DNA of 32,490 bases from Deltaproteobacteria bacterium (GTDB taxonomy: Bacteria; Desulfobacterota; Desulfobacteria; Desulfobacterales; BuS5), in contig JAGGWL010000308.1 in the NCBI GenBank assembly GCA_021157555.1, positions 1 through 32,490 of the forward strand, given 5' to 3'. Positions 7,985 through 16,933 of the stretch are shown piece after piece. The translations under genes were made by a program, and so were the position numbers. How positions within the stretch are numbered: the stretch's first letter is position 1; the number at the start of each line of letters is the position of its first letter. The notes beneath the pieces were generated by a model that made no database searches, was not told the origin of the DNA, and was given only the letters and a program-made list of their open reading frames with translations.

Positions 7985-8046
7985 TTCCCCAACTATGCAT
8001 CACAGCTTCAGGCTGCACATCTTGAAATAGCTCATAAATTCGAGCG

Positions 8047-8865
8047 CTACTTGGAACGATTATTTTTTTCCACGCTCCTTAACTTGTGTGCGGCAATTTT
8101 GGCTTCGCTTGATTCAGGGTATTTTCTTATCAATTTCTTAAAAATTAAACGAGCATTAGCAGTATCTTCCAAATTAAAAAAAGCAAAGCCCTGTTTTAAA
8201 AGAGCGGATTTAACTTTATTGCCATCAGGATATTTTTCAATAACTTTTTGGTATTCAAGTATCGCCTTTTTGAACGATTTCTTACGATAATAGACTTCAC
8301 CAAACCAGAACTGCGCATTATCCGCATTCCTTGAATTGGGATACTGTTTTAATAAAGATGTAAAACCCTCAATCGCAGCCTTATTATCTCCACTATCAAA
8401 CGCCTCTTTAGCTTTTTGATATATCCTGTTATCAGGAGTTTGTTCTTTAACAACTTTGCGATAAGTTTCTTTTTTACTATAAACATTACCAGGAACAGGT
8501 ACTAAAGCTCTCTTTCCCCTGTTGTTTGACTCTTCAAGAGCCATTATCCTGCTATTCAATAAGTGTTCAGTCTCTTCAACCCGTCCATATAAAAGCCGGA
8601 TTTCATCCCTGAGTTTGTCAATTTCGGCATTAAGGCTTGCAGATTGTTCCCTTAGCAGGTTATCTTCTTTTGAGCTGTTTTCAGTATAGCTTTTAATATT
8701 TTTAAAAAAACTTTGATTTTTGGACTCAAAATCCGAATAACGCCTTTCAAGTGATGCAAGTCTGTTATCAAGGATATAAACATCCTCTCTTAAAGCACAT
8801 CCTGATAAAGAAAAACCAGATATAAAGATAAAAAAAATGACAAAAAATAAAAAAAATGATTTCAT
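8047..8865 (-). CDS. cpoB: Tol-Pal cell division coordinator CpoB (YbgF), lipoprotein form
   Basis: A 272-residue protein, close to E. coli CpoB (263). The signal peptide ends in a lipobox (LSGC, Cys 23), so it is probably a lipoprotein, unlike the soluble E. coli protein. Residues about 30-115 form a coiled coil (heptads in RLASLERRYSDF and SLNAEIDKLRDEIRLL). The C-terminal part, about 145-265, holds three tetratricopeptide repeats (ending ...KKAILEYQKVIEKYPDG... and FKKLIRKYPESSEA). CpoB links the Tol energiser to peptidoglycan synthesis during constriction. It is the last gene of the tol operon, 78 nt after pal, with a hairpin in between. The ribosome-binding site is weak. Confidence 0.92.
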   Translation of the reverse strand: MKSFFLFFVIFFIFISGFSLSGCALREDVYILDNRLASLERRYSDFESKNQSFFKNIKSYTENSSKEDNLLREQSASLNAEIDKLRDEIRLLYGRVEETEHLLNSRIMALEESNNRGKRALVPVPGNVYSKKETYRKVVKEQTPDNRIYQKAKEAFDSGDNKAAIEGFTSLLKQYPNSRNADNAQFWFGEVYYRKKSFKKAILEYQKVIEKYPDGNKVKSALLKQGFAFFNLEDTANARLIFKKLIRKYPESSEAKIAAHKLRSVEKNNRSK

Positions 8866-8884
8866 AAATTATTTTTTTGAACAT

Positions 8885-8916
8885 AAAAGGCCGGAAAGCT
8901 ATAAAGCCTCCCAGCC
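8885..8916 (-). terminator. Hairpin with T-run between pal and cpoB (attenuator-like)
   Basis: On the minus strand, GGCTGGGAGGC (8916-8906) pairs with GCTTTCCGGCC (8899-8889) around a TTTATA loop, giving 11 pairs including three G-U, followed directly by TTTT. It looks like a moderate intrinsic terminator located inside the operon. It could lower cpoB expression relative to pal, or mark a processing site. Confidence 0.5.
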
Positions 8917-8943
8917 TGCAAATAAGAATATACAACTCAAGAC

Positions 8944-9534
8944 CTATTCCAATACAAAATGTACCCGCCGGTTTTTGGCCCAGGCATCTTCATTATGTTC
9001 CAGGAATAATGGACGTTCCTCACCATAACTGATTGTTGTTAATCGTTCTTGCGCAATACCAATATCCACCATAAATTTTTTCACACTCTCTGCCCGTCTA
9101 TCGCCCAAAGCAATATTATATTCACTGGTTCCGCGTTCATCACAATGCCCTTCAATAATCACAGAAACATCCGAATATTGCATCATCCATATTCCTTTAA
9201 GTTTAAGGGTATCCTGTGATGACAAGGAAAGAACCGAGCTGTCAAATTTAAAATATATATCTTCATTAATAAATTTTTCTCTGGCAGCATTTTCCTGAGC
9301 AGCCCGCTCCTCAGCAGCCAGAGCTTCAGCAGCCAGAGCTGCTGCATCTGCTTCTGAAATAGTGCTTTCCTCAAGATCCCCAGCAATTTCTTCAACCTGT
9401 TGAGCGGTAGAATCTTCGGCCGTTTGGTCTGTTACCGGTGCAGTACTAACCACCTTTTTAGTACATGCTGTGGTAAACAGCATGACAGATACAAAAAAAC
9501 AGAACGTTAATGTAATCAATAATCTCTTTTGCAT
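8944..9534 (-). CDS. pal: Peptidoglycan-associated lipoprotein Pal
   Basis: With the ATG at 9534, preceded by a strong GGGAGGAG ribosome-binding site, the product is 196 residues. A longer in-frame reading to 9642 would overlap tolB and bury the signal peptide, so it is rejected. The signal peptide ends TTAC with the lipidated Cys at 24. An Ala/Glu-rich helical linker ([19 protein letters not shown]) follows, longer than in E. coli Pal. The OmpA-like domain (about 90-196) has the [13 protein letters not shown] and LGDRRAESV motifs that bind meso-diaminopimelate in peptidoglycan. Pal tethers the outer membrane to the cell wall and interacts with TolB and TolA. It is 28 nt downstream of tolB. 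Confidence 0.95.
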   Translation of the reverse strand: MQKRLLITLTFCFFVSVMLFTTACTKKVVSTAPVTDQTAEDSTAQQVEEIAGDLEESTISEADAAALAAEALAAEERAAQENAAREKFINEDIYFKFDSSVLSLSSQDTLKLKGIWMMQYSDVSVIIEGHCDERGTSEYNIALGDRRAESVKKFMVDIGIAQERLTTISYGEERPLFLEHNEDAWAKNRRVHFVLE

Positions 9535-9562
9535 TTTCTCCTCCCTAATTAATAAAATGAAT

Positions 9563-10888
9563 TCACCTATAAATATTCGCAGACCATGCAGGATTAGTTT
9601 GTTCGCCAGGCATGGAAAGTAAACGTCTCTGATCCGTTCCATAAGCGGTCATTACATATATACCGGCAGTGCCTTTACGAGTGGAACTAAACAGAATCAG
9701 ACTTCCATCAGGAGACCATGAAGGGGATTCATTATCATAGGAAGATTCTGTCAACCGCATAAGATTTCTGCCGTCAACACTAATAACAAAAATGTTGATT
9801 TCACCCTTGCACATACCTGAATAAGCTATCTTGTCACCTTTTGGCGACCAGGCTGGCTCTGTATTATATCGCCCTTGATATGTAAGTCTGCTTACATGTC
9901 CTGATCCCACATCCTTAATGTAAATCTGCGGAGTTCCATGTCTTTTGGAAACAAAGGCCATTTTTCTTCCATCAGGAGACCATGAGGGAGATGAATCTAT
10001 TCCTTTGTTTATAGTTAATCTTTTAGTTATTTTACCCTTTCCGGTCAACATATAAATTTCCTGGTCACCGGAAAATGAAAATGTTGCGGCAAGCTCAAAC
10101 CTGTTAGGAACCCATGCAGGAGTGATATTAATACCTTTTTTGGCAACAATAGTGCCACTTTTTTGTGTTAAATTTTTTATGTAAAGGTCAGGGTGGCCTC
10201 TTAAATATGAAGTAAAAGCCAGACACCTGCCATCGGAGGACCATGCCGGAGAGAGAGTTATATTTTTGTTAAAGGTAAATCTTTTGGGATTGTAACCATC
10301 AAAATCACAGATATATATCTCCTTATGGCCTGAACCGGTCGACACAAATGCAATCCTGCTGTCAAATATTCCCCGATTGCCGGTGAGATGCTCTATAATT
10401 TCGCTGCAAAACCTCCGGACTATCCTTCGCTGGTCGCCAAGCCTGCTTTTATACTTCTTGCCAACAATCAGCTTGCATTTAAATGTATCATACAACCTCA
10501 ATTCCATTTCAAGCCGGTTGGCGTTTTCAAGAATAGCTCCTGTTATCAACAGCTCCGCACCAATAGATGTCCAGTTATAAAATTTAATATTTGATGCTGT
10601 AGTGCCTGAGCTATGAGCATCTTCCAGAAAAGCCGCCCTGTCAAGCATTTTGAAATAACCGGTAAACTCCAAAGTTGAAGAAAACAAGTCAGAAGCTTCC
10701 TGGGCAGTCTTCCTTTCTGCAAAATTGCCTGAAAAGGTTTTAAAATAAGAAACAGCAACAGGAATTTTTCTTAAAAAGGGATTGGTTATATCTATATAAT
10801 CATATCCCGCAAATGCGATATGCGACCCTTCAAAACAAAATATAACTGCAACACAATATAATACTCTAACAAATAATTTTTTTAACAT
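9563..10888 (-). CDS. tolB: Tol-Pal system protein TolB
   Basis: A 441-residue periplasmic protein, close to the E. coli length of 430. A cleavable signal peptide (about 1-28, ending HIAFA) precedes the N-terminal alpha/beta domain (about 30-165). A six-bladed beta-propeller follows, marked by repeated W-S-x-D/N-G strand turns ([36 protein letters not shown] at the C-terminus). TolB binds Pal through the propeller and TolA through its N-terminus, and acts in outer membrane constriction. It sits between tolA (30 nt gap) and pal in one operon. Confidence 0.96.
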   Translation of the reverse strand: MLKKLFVRVLYCVAVIFCFEGSHIAFAGYDYIDITNPFLRKIPVAVSYFKTFSGNFAERKTAQEASDLFSSTLEFTGYFKMLDRAAFLEDAHSSGTTASNIKFYNWTSIGAELLITGAILENANRLEMELRLYDTFKCKLIVGKKYKSRLGDQRRIVRRFCSEIIEHLTGNRGIFDSRIAFVSTGSGHKEIYICDFDGYNPKRFTFNKNITLSPAWSSDGRCLAFTSYLRGHPDLYIKNLTQKSGTIVAKKGINITPAWVPNRFELAATFSFSGDQEIYMLTGKGKITKRLTINKGIDSSPSWSPDGRKMAFVSKRHGTPQIYIKDVGSGHVSRLTYQGRYNTEPAWSPKGDKIAYSGMCKGEINIFVISVDGRNLMRLTESSYDNESPSWSPDGSLILFSSTRKGTAGIYVMTAYGTDQRRLLSMPGEQTNPAWSANIYR

Positions 10889-10918
10889 ATCATCTCATAT
10901 CATCCGAAAATCTTACAA

Positions 10919-11797
10919 CTACCTGATACCTTCAGGCGTAAACCTTAACCCGACAATCACATAAGATTTATGAATTCCTGCAGGATGCGGGCGAACGGGA
11001 TTCGATTTTATAATTGCTTTTCTGGCAGATTCGTCCAAATAAATATTGCCTGACCTTTTATCAAACCATATATCCTGTATTTCACCATCCGGCATAATTT
11101 TAAACGCAATTTCAGCCATAAAATCAGTACGCCCTCCCGCCAGTTGTTCGGAAAATGCCCAGTTTTTTTGAACCTGATAAGCAACTTCAACCCTATAGAT
11201 ATTGATTAATTCGAGTCTTTTTTTTCCGGCAATACCATTAAAATTTTCTACTCTTACATCTTTTCCAGATTCTTTATTGTTCTGTTTCCCTGCCTCCGAC
11301 TTTTTGATTTCCTCTCTTAAACGTTCAAAAGCCATGGCAAGAGGATCCGATTCCGCCTCTTCAACTTTTTGTTCTATCTGTTGCAGAGACTTATTTTTGA
11401 GTGCTTTCTTTTTAAAAGCCTTCTCGTTAAGGACTTTCTTTCGTATTTTCTCTGGTTTATAAGTTCTCTTTTTTAGAGATTTTTTAACCCTTTTCTTCTT
11501 TTTTCCCAAAGGAACAGGTTTTGCGGATTTTTTTGCGGTGTTAACCGCAACTTCCGTGTCAGTCTTTGAATCTATCTTTTTGGGTCTAACAGATTTTGAT
11601 AAAATCTTGTTTTCAGGTAATGAAACAAGACTGACATTAATTACAGATGCTAACGGCTTGTTATCTGGTGTAAATTTCGGAGCAAAAATCAAAGCACATA
11701 TAAAAATCAGGTGAAATATGATTGAAATTGCATAAATGCAAAAAAACGTTTTTGGATCGTTATCTATCTCCTGATATAAGTGAGCATTAGAATACAT
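10919..11797 (-). CDS. tolA: TolA, TonB-like energy-transducing protein
   Basis: A 292-residue protein with one N-terminal membrane helix (about 17-39), a very Lys-rich middle (about 85-150, rich in KKKRVKKSLKKR-like runs) in place of the usual Ala-rich helix, and a C-terminal TonB/TolA-type domain (about 200-290; VAYQVQKNWAF, AEIAFKIMPDGEIQDI, AIIKSNPVRP). TolA carries proton-motive-force energy from TolQR across the periplasm to TolB and Pal. Identification as TolA rather than TonB rests on its place between tolR and tolB. The alternative name TonB-family protein would also fit the sequence alone. Confidence 0.88.
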   Translation of the reverse strand: MYSNAHLYQEIDNDPKTFFCIYAISIIFHLIFICALIFAPKFTPDNKPLASVINVSLVSLPENKILSKSVRPKKIDSKTDTEVAVNTAKKSAKPVPLGKKKKRVKKSLKKRTYKPEKIRKKVLNEKAFKKKALKNKSLQQIEQKVEEAESDPLAMAFERLREEIKKSEAGKQNNKESGKDVRVENFNGIAGKKRLELINIYRVEVAYQVQKNWAFSEQLAGGRTDFMAEIAFKIMPDGEIQDIWFDKRSGNIYLDESARKAIIKSNPVRPHPAGIHKSYVIVGLRFTPEGIR

Positions 11798-11843
11798 TTT
11801 TTACCCAAACACGGGAACTCAAAAACTAATAATTAAACCTGAT

Positions 11844-12269
11844 TCAACTTTTTTCATTCTTTTCAGTGGTGACAGGCTCTGTAACCATCCCGATCTTTTC
11901 GACTCCTGCGCCTTTAATCTCTGACATTACCAGAACTACCCGTCCATATGGTATCTCTTTATCAGCTCTAAGAAAAACTTCGCGATCTTTCCGCCCTTCC
12001 AGAATTTTTGATAATTTTTTCTGAAGAAAATCAATTTCCACCTGATAATCGTTTATATGAATCCCGCCACTTTTATCAATAGTAATTACCAGATTCTCTG
12101 CCTGCACAGTAAGAGATTTGGCATCCGTCTCAGGCAAGGATACATCAACCCCTTGCATCATCATAGGCGCTGTAACCATAAAGATTATAAGAAGAACAAG
12201 CATAACATCTACAAATGGAGTTACATTGATCTCCGCCATAAGACTATCATTCTTTCCGTTGGATATCAC
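11844..12269 (-). CDS. tolR: TolR, ExbD-family proton channel subunit
   Basis: A 141-residue ExbD/TolR protein. One membrane helix (about 18-36) contains the conserved proton-pathway Asp (21) in NVTPFVDVMLVLL. The rest is a periplasmic domain. The chosen start is GTG at 12269, which overlaps the tolQ stop (GTGA) and follows GAGAGGA by about 7 nt. The alternative ATG ten codons later lacks a ribosome-binding site. With TolQ it forms the ion-driven motor powering TolA. Confidence 0.94.
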   Translation of the reverse strand: MISNGKNDSLMAEINVTPFVDVMLVLLIIFMVTAPMMMQGVDVSLPETDAKSLTVQAENLVITIDKSGGIHINDYQVEIDFLQKKLSKILEGRKDREVFLRADKEIPYGRVVLVMSEIKGAGVEKIGMVTEPVTTEKNEKS

Positions 12270-13021
12270 TTATCAATCCTCTCCGTACTTAAAATATCTC
12301 TTTCAATTATATTCAAAAAATCAGATGAAAAACTCTGCAATTCAGACTCTATAATCCTGATCTTCTGCATAAAATAATTAAAAGCGATTACCGCCGGTAT
12401 TGCCGTTGCCAAGCCTGCGGCTGTAGCTACAAGAGCCTCTGATATGCCAGGTGCCACAACAGCCAGACTGGCAGAGCCCCTCAAACCGATTCCATGAAAA
12501 GAATTCATAATACCCCATACAGTACCAAAAAGGCCAATAAAAGGGGTTGTACTCCCTGTTGTAGCAAGGAAAGGAACCATTTGCATCATTCTGGTCGTTT
12601 CTGTGTTGATTGCCCGCCGCAAAGATCTTTGCAGATTATCAGTACCTGCAACTTTTGAACTCAAAGATAATACTTCAGGTTCCTGTGTTCCGGATTCATG
12701 CTTTTGTGGTTCTTCGCTTTTACCTGTATCCCCTGACAAGCTCAACTTTCTCAATTCAAGATATCCGACACGAAAAATTCTGGCAACAGGACAGCCATAT
12801 AGTTGCCTTGCTTTTTTAAAAGCATCGGAAAAATCTTTGCTCTTCCAGAAAAATTCTGTAAAAAGGATTGATTCTTTTATCGCTTTTCGCAAGTATCGAT
12901 ATTTTATAATAATAATTGCCCATGAGGTTATTGAAAAAAAAAGCAAAAGTAAAAGCACAAATTGAACCATGAGTCCTGCATTGGCTACCATGTGCAATAA
13001 ATCAATATCTGAAGCAGGCAT
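12266..13021 (-). CDS. tolQ: TolQ, ExbB-family proton channel subunit
   Basis: A 251-residue MotA/TolQ/ExbB protein with three membrane helices (about 15-40, 150-178 and 192-218), including the signature GSTTPFIGLFGTVWGIM and the small-residue-rich ALVATAAGLATAIPAV. It is about 20 residues longer than E. coli TolQ because of an acidic, Ser-rich insertion in the cytoplasmic loop (about 93-125; SGDTGKSEEPQKHESG). It has a CGGAGA ribosome-binding site and is the first gene of the tol operon, with a likely promoter in the divergent gap before sdhC. Confidence 0.95.
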   Translation of the reverse strand: MPASDIDLLHMVANAGLMVQFVLLLLLFFSITSWAIIIIKYRYLRKAIKESILFTEFFWKSKDFSDAFKKARQLYGCPVARIFRVGYLELRKLSLSGDTGKSEEPQKHESGTQEPEVLSLSSKVAGTDNLQRSLRRAINTETTRMMQMVPFLATTGSTTPFIGLFGTVWGIMNSFHGIGLRGSASLAVVAPGISEALVATAAGLATAIPAVIAFNYFMQKIRIIESELQSFSSDFLNIIERDILSTERIDK

Positions 13022-13129
13022 AAGTGTCTCCGTAAACTTTTTTGTTTAATAATGTCAAAACATTCGAAAACATTCAAAGGAATAAGGTAGAATATAAAAT
13101 ACAACCATAAAACATATTTCAAAGATTTC

Positions 13130-13156
13130 ACTATACTGAATCTGGAGCAGTGTCAA
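13130..13156 (-). promoter_or_regulatory. Predicted sigma-70 promoter for the tol operon
   Basis: On the minus strand a consensus -35 box TTGACA (13156-13151) is followed after 15 nt by TATAGT (13135-13130), one base from the -10 consensus. The spacer is short, which weakens the call. Transcription would start about 100 nt upstream of the tolQ ATG. Confidence 0.5.
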
Positions 13157-13190
13157 CAAATTTGGCATTAGATATTCTTTTTTGAAACTA

Positions 13191-13240
13191 TTGACAAACC
13201 TATTTTTCTATTGACAAATAACTAATAAATTATTAGTTAT
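13191..13240 (+). promoter_or_regulatory. TTGACA boxes and a 23-bp palindromic operator candidate upstream of sdhCAB
   Basis: Two TTGACA hexamers occur at 13191 and 13211. Directly after the second is a perfect palindrome, ATAACTAATAA-A-TTATTAGTTAT (13218-13240). A TATACT hexamer is at 13250-13255. Symmetric half-sites placed where the RNA polymerase spacer or -10 would be suggest a dimeric repressor or activator site controlling sdhCAB. The exact -10 is unclear and no regulator gene is adjacent. A simple cruciform without regulatory meaning is possible because the sequence is AT-rich. Confidence 0.55.
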
Positions 13241-13281
13241 CTCAATGAATATACTTTGGTAATATTATAACGGAGGAAATG

Positions 13282-13923
13282 ATGGCTTGGATAACAGAAA
13301 CATTCACAACATCAATAGGAAAAAAAATTTTAATGGCCCTTACAGGCTTAAGTTTTTGTGGTTTTCTGACTGTACATCTTATCGGGAATCTCACTCTATA
13401 TGGTGGTCAGGATCTTTTTAACGCTTATGTAGAACATCTTCATTCATTAGGGCCTCTTATTATAGTGTTTGAATGGGGACTTCTATTACTGGCAATAATT
13501 CATATCCTAACAGGTTCAATTCTTTTTTTTCAGAATCTAAAAGCAAGACCTGTAAGATATAAAGTTAATAAAAATGCCGGAGGACGTACCCTGGGATCGG
13601 CTACTATGCCGTACACCGGTTTTATCCTGCTCCTCTTCATTATATTTCACCTATTGGATTTTCATTTTGTTGATCATACTACTCAAACTGTTTATCAAAT
13701 TGTATCCAATTCTTTGTCTCAAATCGGGTTAGCAACTGTTTATATCTTTGCGGTTGTTATAGCTGCAATACACATAAGCCACGGATTCTGGAGCCTGTTC
13801 CAGACTTTAGGCGCTAATCATCCAAAATATATGCCCTTAATAAAAAATATTGGCATTCTATTCAGCCTGCTTATAGGAATAGGTTTTGGTTTCATCCCTA
13901 TATTTATTGCATTTATTGCTTAA
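13282..13923 (+). CDS. sdhC: Succinate dehydrogenase/fumarate reductase cytochrome b subunit
   Basis: The second ATG (13282) is chosen because GGAGG lies 5 nt upstream of it but only 2 nt from the first (13279), giving 213 residues. Five hydrophobic helices and histidines within or next to them (HLIGNL, HILTGS, IFHLLDFHF, HISHGFW) fit the single-subunit diheme cytochrome b558 type of Bacillus SdhC and Wolinella FrdC. It anchors SdhAB in the membrane and exchanges electrons with menaquinone. It is the first gene of the C-A-B operon, 43 nt before sdhA. Sequence alone does not decide between succinate oxidation and fumarate reduction. Confidence 0.92.
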   Translation: MAWITETFTTSIGKKILMALTGLSFCGFLTVHLIGNLTLYGGQDLFNAYVEHLHSLGPLIIVFEWGLLLLAIIHILTGSILFFQNLKARPVRYKVNKNAGGRTLGSATMPYTGFILLLFIIFHLLDFHFVDHTTQTVYQIVSNSLSQIGLATVYIFAVVIAAIHISHGFWSLFQTLGANHPKYMPLIKNIGILFSLLIGIGFGFIPIFIAFIA

Positions 13924-13966
13924 AAATATCCACCAAATTTAAGGTGAAAGATAGAAAGGATTTGTT

Positions 13967-15880
13967 ATGCAACTTGATGGTAAGGTTCCAGGTGGTCATA
14001 TTTCAGAAAAATGGGATAAATACCGTTTTGATTTAAAACTGGTAAATCCCTCAAATAAAAGAAAATTTAATATTATTGTGGTGGGAACCGGTCTTGCAGG
14101 TGGTTCAGCTTCCGCATCTCTGGCAGAGCTGGGATATAATGTTAAAACATTCTGTATCCAGGACAGCCCCAGACGCGCGCATAGTATTGCTGCTCAGGGT
14201 GGTATAAATGCTGCCAAAAACTATCCCAATGACGGAGACAGCACTTGGCGTCTCTTTTATGACACAGTAAAAGGCGGTGATTTCAGATCACGTGAAGCCA
14301 ATGTCTACAGACTTGCCCAGGTAAGCTCTAATATAATAGATCAGTGTGTAGCTCAGGGAGTGCCTTTTGCACGAGATTACGGAGGTTTGCTTGCAAACCG
14401 CTCTTTTGGAGGCGCTCAGGTTTCAAGAACCTTTTATGCAAGAGGACAGACAGGACAACAGCTTCTTCTCGGCGCCTACAGTGCACTTTCAAGACAAATT
14501 AATGCAGGTAAGGTTACAATGTTTCCCAGGAGAGAGATGCTTGACCTGGTTGTAATAAATAATCAGGCTCGAGGAATCATTGTAAGAAACCTGATAACAG
14601 GAGAACTTGAGTCTCACGATGCAGATGCAGTTGTTTTATGCACCGGCGGATATGTAAACGTTTTTTTTCTCTCAACCAATGCTATGGCATGCAACGTTAC
14701 TGCTGCATTTAGAGCTTGTAAAAAAGGTGCGTTTTTCGCTAATCCCTGTTTTACCCAAATTCACCCGACCTGCATCCCGATGCATGGAACATTTCAATCA
14801 AAATTGACTCTCATGAGCGAAAGTTTAAGAAATGATGGGCGTGTATGGGTTCCTAAAAATCCAGGAGATAAACGGCCTGCCAATCAAATTCCGGAATCGG
14901 AAAGAGATTATTATCTCGAAAATAAATACCCAAGCTTCGGCAATCTGGTCCCACGTGATGTAGCTTCGCGCAATGCCAAGGAACAATGTGACGTTGGAAA
15001 AGGCGTGGGTGAAACAGGACTGGCAGTTTATCTTGACTTTGAAGAAGCCATTAAACGTGACGGAAAAAATGTAATAGAAAAAAAATACGGGAATCTTTTT
15101 CAGATGTATGAAAAAATTACGGCAGCTAACCCGTATGAAACACCAATGATGATCTATCCCGCTATGCATTATGCAATGGGTGGCTTATGGGTAGATTATA
15201 ATCTCATGAGTAATCTTGAAGGCCTGTTTGTTCTTGGTGAAGCCAATTTTTCCGATCATGGTGCAAATCGACTTGGAGCCAGTGCTTTGATGCAAGGTCT
15301 TGCAGACGGTTATTTTGTTATTCCATATACAATTGGCGGATATCTGGCTGGTACATCAAGAAAAGATATTACAAGTGACCACCCTGCCTTTAAAGACGCA
15401 ACCCAAGCTGTCAATACACGTATTAACAAGCTCCTCTCAATCAATGGCAAACGTACTGTGGATGATTTTCACCGAGAGCTGGGACAAACTCTCTGGAATC
15501 ATTGCGGTATGGCCAGGAATGAAGCAGGCCTGAAAAAAGCCAAAGAGCATATCAAAGGGCTGAGAGAAGAATTCTGGCAGAATGTTAAAGTACCTGGAGA
15601 TGAAAAAGACTTCAATCAATCACTTGAACGAGCCGGACGTGTGGCTGATTTTCTTGAATTCAGTGAGATCATGGTAGATGATGCCCTTGAGCGTAAAGAA
15701 TCCTGCGGAGGCCATTTTAACGAAGCCTACCAGACCGATGAAAATGAAGCTTTACGTGATGATGAAAATTTCTGCCATGTTGCCGCCTGGGAATTCAAAG
15801 GAGAAAATAATAAACCGGAATTCCATAAAGAGCCACTGGTTTTTGAAAACGTCAAATTAACACAAAGGAGCTACAAGTGA
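13967..15880 (+). CDS. sdhA: Succinate dehydrogenase/fumarate reductase flavoprotein subunit
   Basis: A 637-residue flavoprotein. The FAD-binding dinucleotide motif [11 protein letters not shown] is at 38-48. The covalent flavin-binding His is within [14 protein letters not shown] (His 72). The catalytic region includes [10 protein letters not shown], and the C-terminal FAD contact is [14 protein letters not shown]. It catalyses succinate/fumarate interconversion in the cytoplasm and passes electrons to the iron-sulfur subunit. The ribosome-binding site is AAAGGA, 6 nt from the ATG. The stop overlaps the sdhB GTG start (GTGA), so the two are translationally coupled. Confidence 0.96.
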   Translation: MQLDGKVPGGHISEKWDKYRFDLKLVNPSNKRKFNIIVVGTGLAGGSASASLAELGYNVKTFCIQDSPRRAHSIAAQGGINAAKNYPNDGDSTWRLFYDTVKGGDFRSREANVYRLAQVSSNIIDQCVAQGVPFARDYGGLLANRSFGGAQVSRTFYARGQTGQQLLLGAYSALSRQINAGKVTMFPRREMLDLVVINNQARGIIVRNLITGELESHDADAVVLCTGGYVNVFFLSTNAMACNVTAAFRACKKGAFFANPCFTQIHPTCIPMHGTFQSKLTLMSESLRNDGRVWVPKNPGDKRPANQIPESERDYYLENKYPSFGNLVPRDVASRNAKEQCDVGKGVGETGLAVYLDFEEAIKRDGKNVIEKKYGNLFQMYEKITAANPYETPMMIYPAMHYAMGGLWVDYNLMSNLEGLFVLGEANFSDHGANRLGASALMQGLADGYFVIPYTIGGYLAGTSRKDITSDHPAFKDATQAVNTRINKLLSINGKRTVDDFHRELGQTLWNHCGMARNEAGLKKAKEHIKGLREEFWQNVKVPGDEKDFNQSLERAGRVADFLEFSEIMVDDALERKESCGGHFNEAYQTDENEALRDDENFCHVAAWEFKGENNKPEFHKEPLVFENVKLTQRSYK

Positions 15881-16641
15881 CAAAAAATATAAATTTAACC
15901 TTAAAAGTATGGCGTCAGAAAGGGCCGAACGTAAAAGGCAGACTTGAAACTTATTATGCAAATGATATTTCCACAGATATGTCTTTTCTGGAAATGATTG
16001 ACGTTGTAAATGAACAATTAACGCTTGAAGACAAAGAACCGATAGCATTTGATCATGACTGCAGGGAAGGCATTTGCGGAATGTGCGGTGCAGTTATAAA
16101 CGGTCGGGCTCATGGTCCTGAGAAAGGAACAACATTATGCCAGTTACACATGAGACATTTTTCCGACAAGGATGTAATTGTTATTGAGCCATGGAGAGCC
16201 AGAGCTTTTAAGATAATCAAGGATCTGGTTGTAGATAGAAGTGCTTTGGATACAATCATCCAGGCCGGAGGATATGTGTCAGTTGACACAGGAGGAGCGC
16301 AGGATGCCAACTCCATAGCTATTCCTCAAGAAATTGCTGAACTGGCCATGGATGCAGCCGCATGCATAGGCTGTGGCGCTTGCGTCGCCGCCTGTCCCAA
16401 TGCTTCCGCAATGCTGTTCACAAGTGCAAAGATATCTCAACTGGCTTTACTCCCCCAGGGGAAGCCTGAAGCAGCACTGCGAGCCATCGCTATGGTCAAT
16501 GTTATGGATAAACTCGGTTTCGGCAACTGTACCAATGAAAAAGAATGTGAGGCAGAATGTCCCAAAGAAATTTCCATAATCAATATTGCACGCATGAATC
16601 GTGAATTTTTAAAAGCCGGCCTTATTTCTACTGTAAAATAA
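15877..16641 (+). CDS. sdhB: Succinate dehydrogenase/fumarate reductase iron-sulfur subunit
   Basis: A 254-residue protein starting with GTG at 15877. The [2Fe-2S] ligands are Cys 62, 67, 70 and 88 ([10 protein letters not shown]...TLCQL). The [4Fe-4S] ligands are in [12 protein letters not shown] (163, 166, 169, 173). The second C-terminal cluster uses Cys 218, 224 and 228 ([14 protein letters not shown]). This spacing is the pattern of non-classical SdhB/FrdB proteins paired with diheme anchors. It relays electrons from SdhA to the SdhC hemes. It is the last gene of the operon, followed by a probable terminator. Confidence 0.95.
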   Translation: MTKNINLTLKVWRQKGPNVKGRLETYYANDISTDMSFLEMIDVVNEQLTLEDKEPIAFDHDCREGICGMCGAVINGRAHGPEKGTTLCQLHMRHFSDKDVIVIEPWRARAFKIIKDLVVDRSALDTIIQAGGYVSVDTGGAQDANSIAIPQEIAELAMDAAACIGCGACVAACPNASAMLFTSAKISQLALLPQGKPEAALRAIAMVNVMDKLGFGNCTNEKECEAECPKEISIINIARMNREFLKAGLISTVK

Positions 16642-16681
16642 AAACCTGCTCTGTATCAATTGCTTTTTTAGACTATAAACT

Positions 16682-16721
16682 AAAGCGGGACTCTCTGACA
16701 TTTCAAGGTGCCCCGCTTTTT
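16682..16721 (+). terminator. Probable intrinsic terminator after sdhB
   Basis: AAAGCGGG (16682-16689) pairs perfectly with CCCGCTTT (16712-16719), and TT follows. The 22-nt loop is long, and the T-run overlaps the stem. The site lies 40 nt after the sdhB stop and just before the next ORF, so it probably ends the sdh transcript. Confidence 0.55.
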
Positions 16722-16739
16722 ACGATAAAAACTACCAAT

Positions 16740-16922
16740 ATGGATCCTGTTAATTGTTACAACTGCCTGCACTATTATGTTACATGGGACAAAAACTTTC
16801 CATATGGCTGCAAGGCTATGAAGTTTAAAAGTAAAAGGCTGCCATCTGCTGTAGTCTTGCAAAATTCGGGAACTAAATGCCTTGTGTTTGAGAAAAAACA
16901 AAAACCCTTCTTATCATCCTGA
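16740..16922 (+). CDS. Conserved small four-cysteine protein (60 aa)
   Basis: A 60-residue protein with Cys 6, 9, 24 and 47 and the core NCYNCLHYYVTWDKNFPYGC, then KFKSKRLPS and SG-x-x-C-L-x-F. From memory this pattern is a conserved small family in Desulfobacterota and Geobacter-like genomes. It has sometimes been annotated uracil-DNA glycosylase, which I think is a misnomer since no catalytic domain fits in 60 residues. The four cysteines suggest zinc or a metal centre. It lies 11 nt upstream of the diguanylate cyclase gene and is probably co-transcribed with it. The ribosome-binding site is weak. The molecular function is unknown. Confidence 0.8.
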   Translation: MDPVNCYNCLHYYVTWDKNFPYGCKAMKFKSKRLPSAVVLQNSGTKCLVFEKKQKPFLSS

Positions 16923-16933
16923 AAGAACATTCT

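Noticed and set aside
7946-8046. A minus-strand reading RIYELFQDVQPEAVMH and beyond as a gene fragment
   Set aside because: It looks coherent for about 35 codons but has no start, no ribosome-binding site and coincides with the dispersed repeat; not enough to call a gene.
9535-9642. A longer N-terminus for Pal
   Set aside because: It would overlap the tolB end and bury the lipoprotein signal peptide, while the ATG at 9534 has a strong ribosome-binding site.
16740-16922. Calling the 60-aa protein a uracil-DNA glycosylase
   Set aside because: The protein is far too short for the glycosylase fold and shows only a four-Cys motif; the label probably spread by annotation error.
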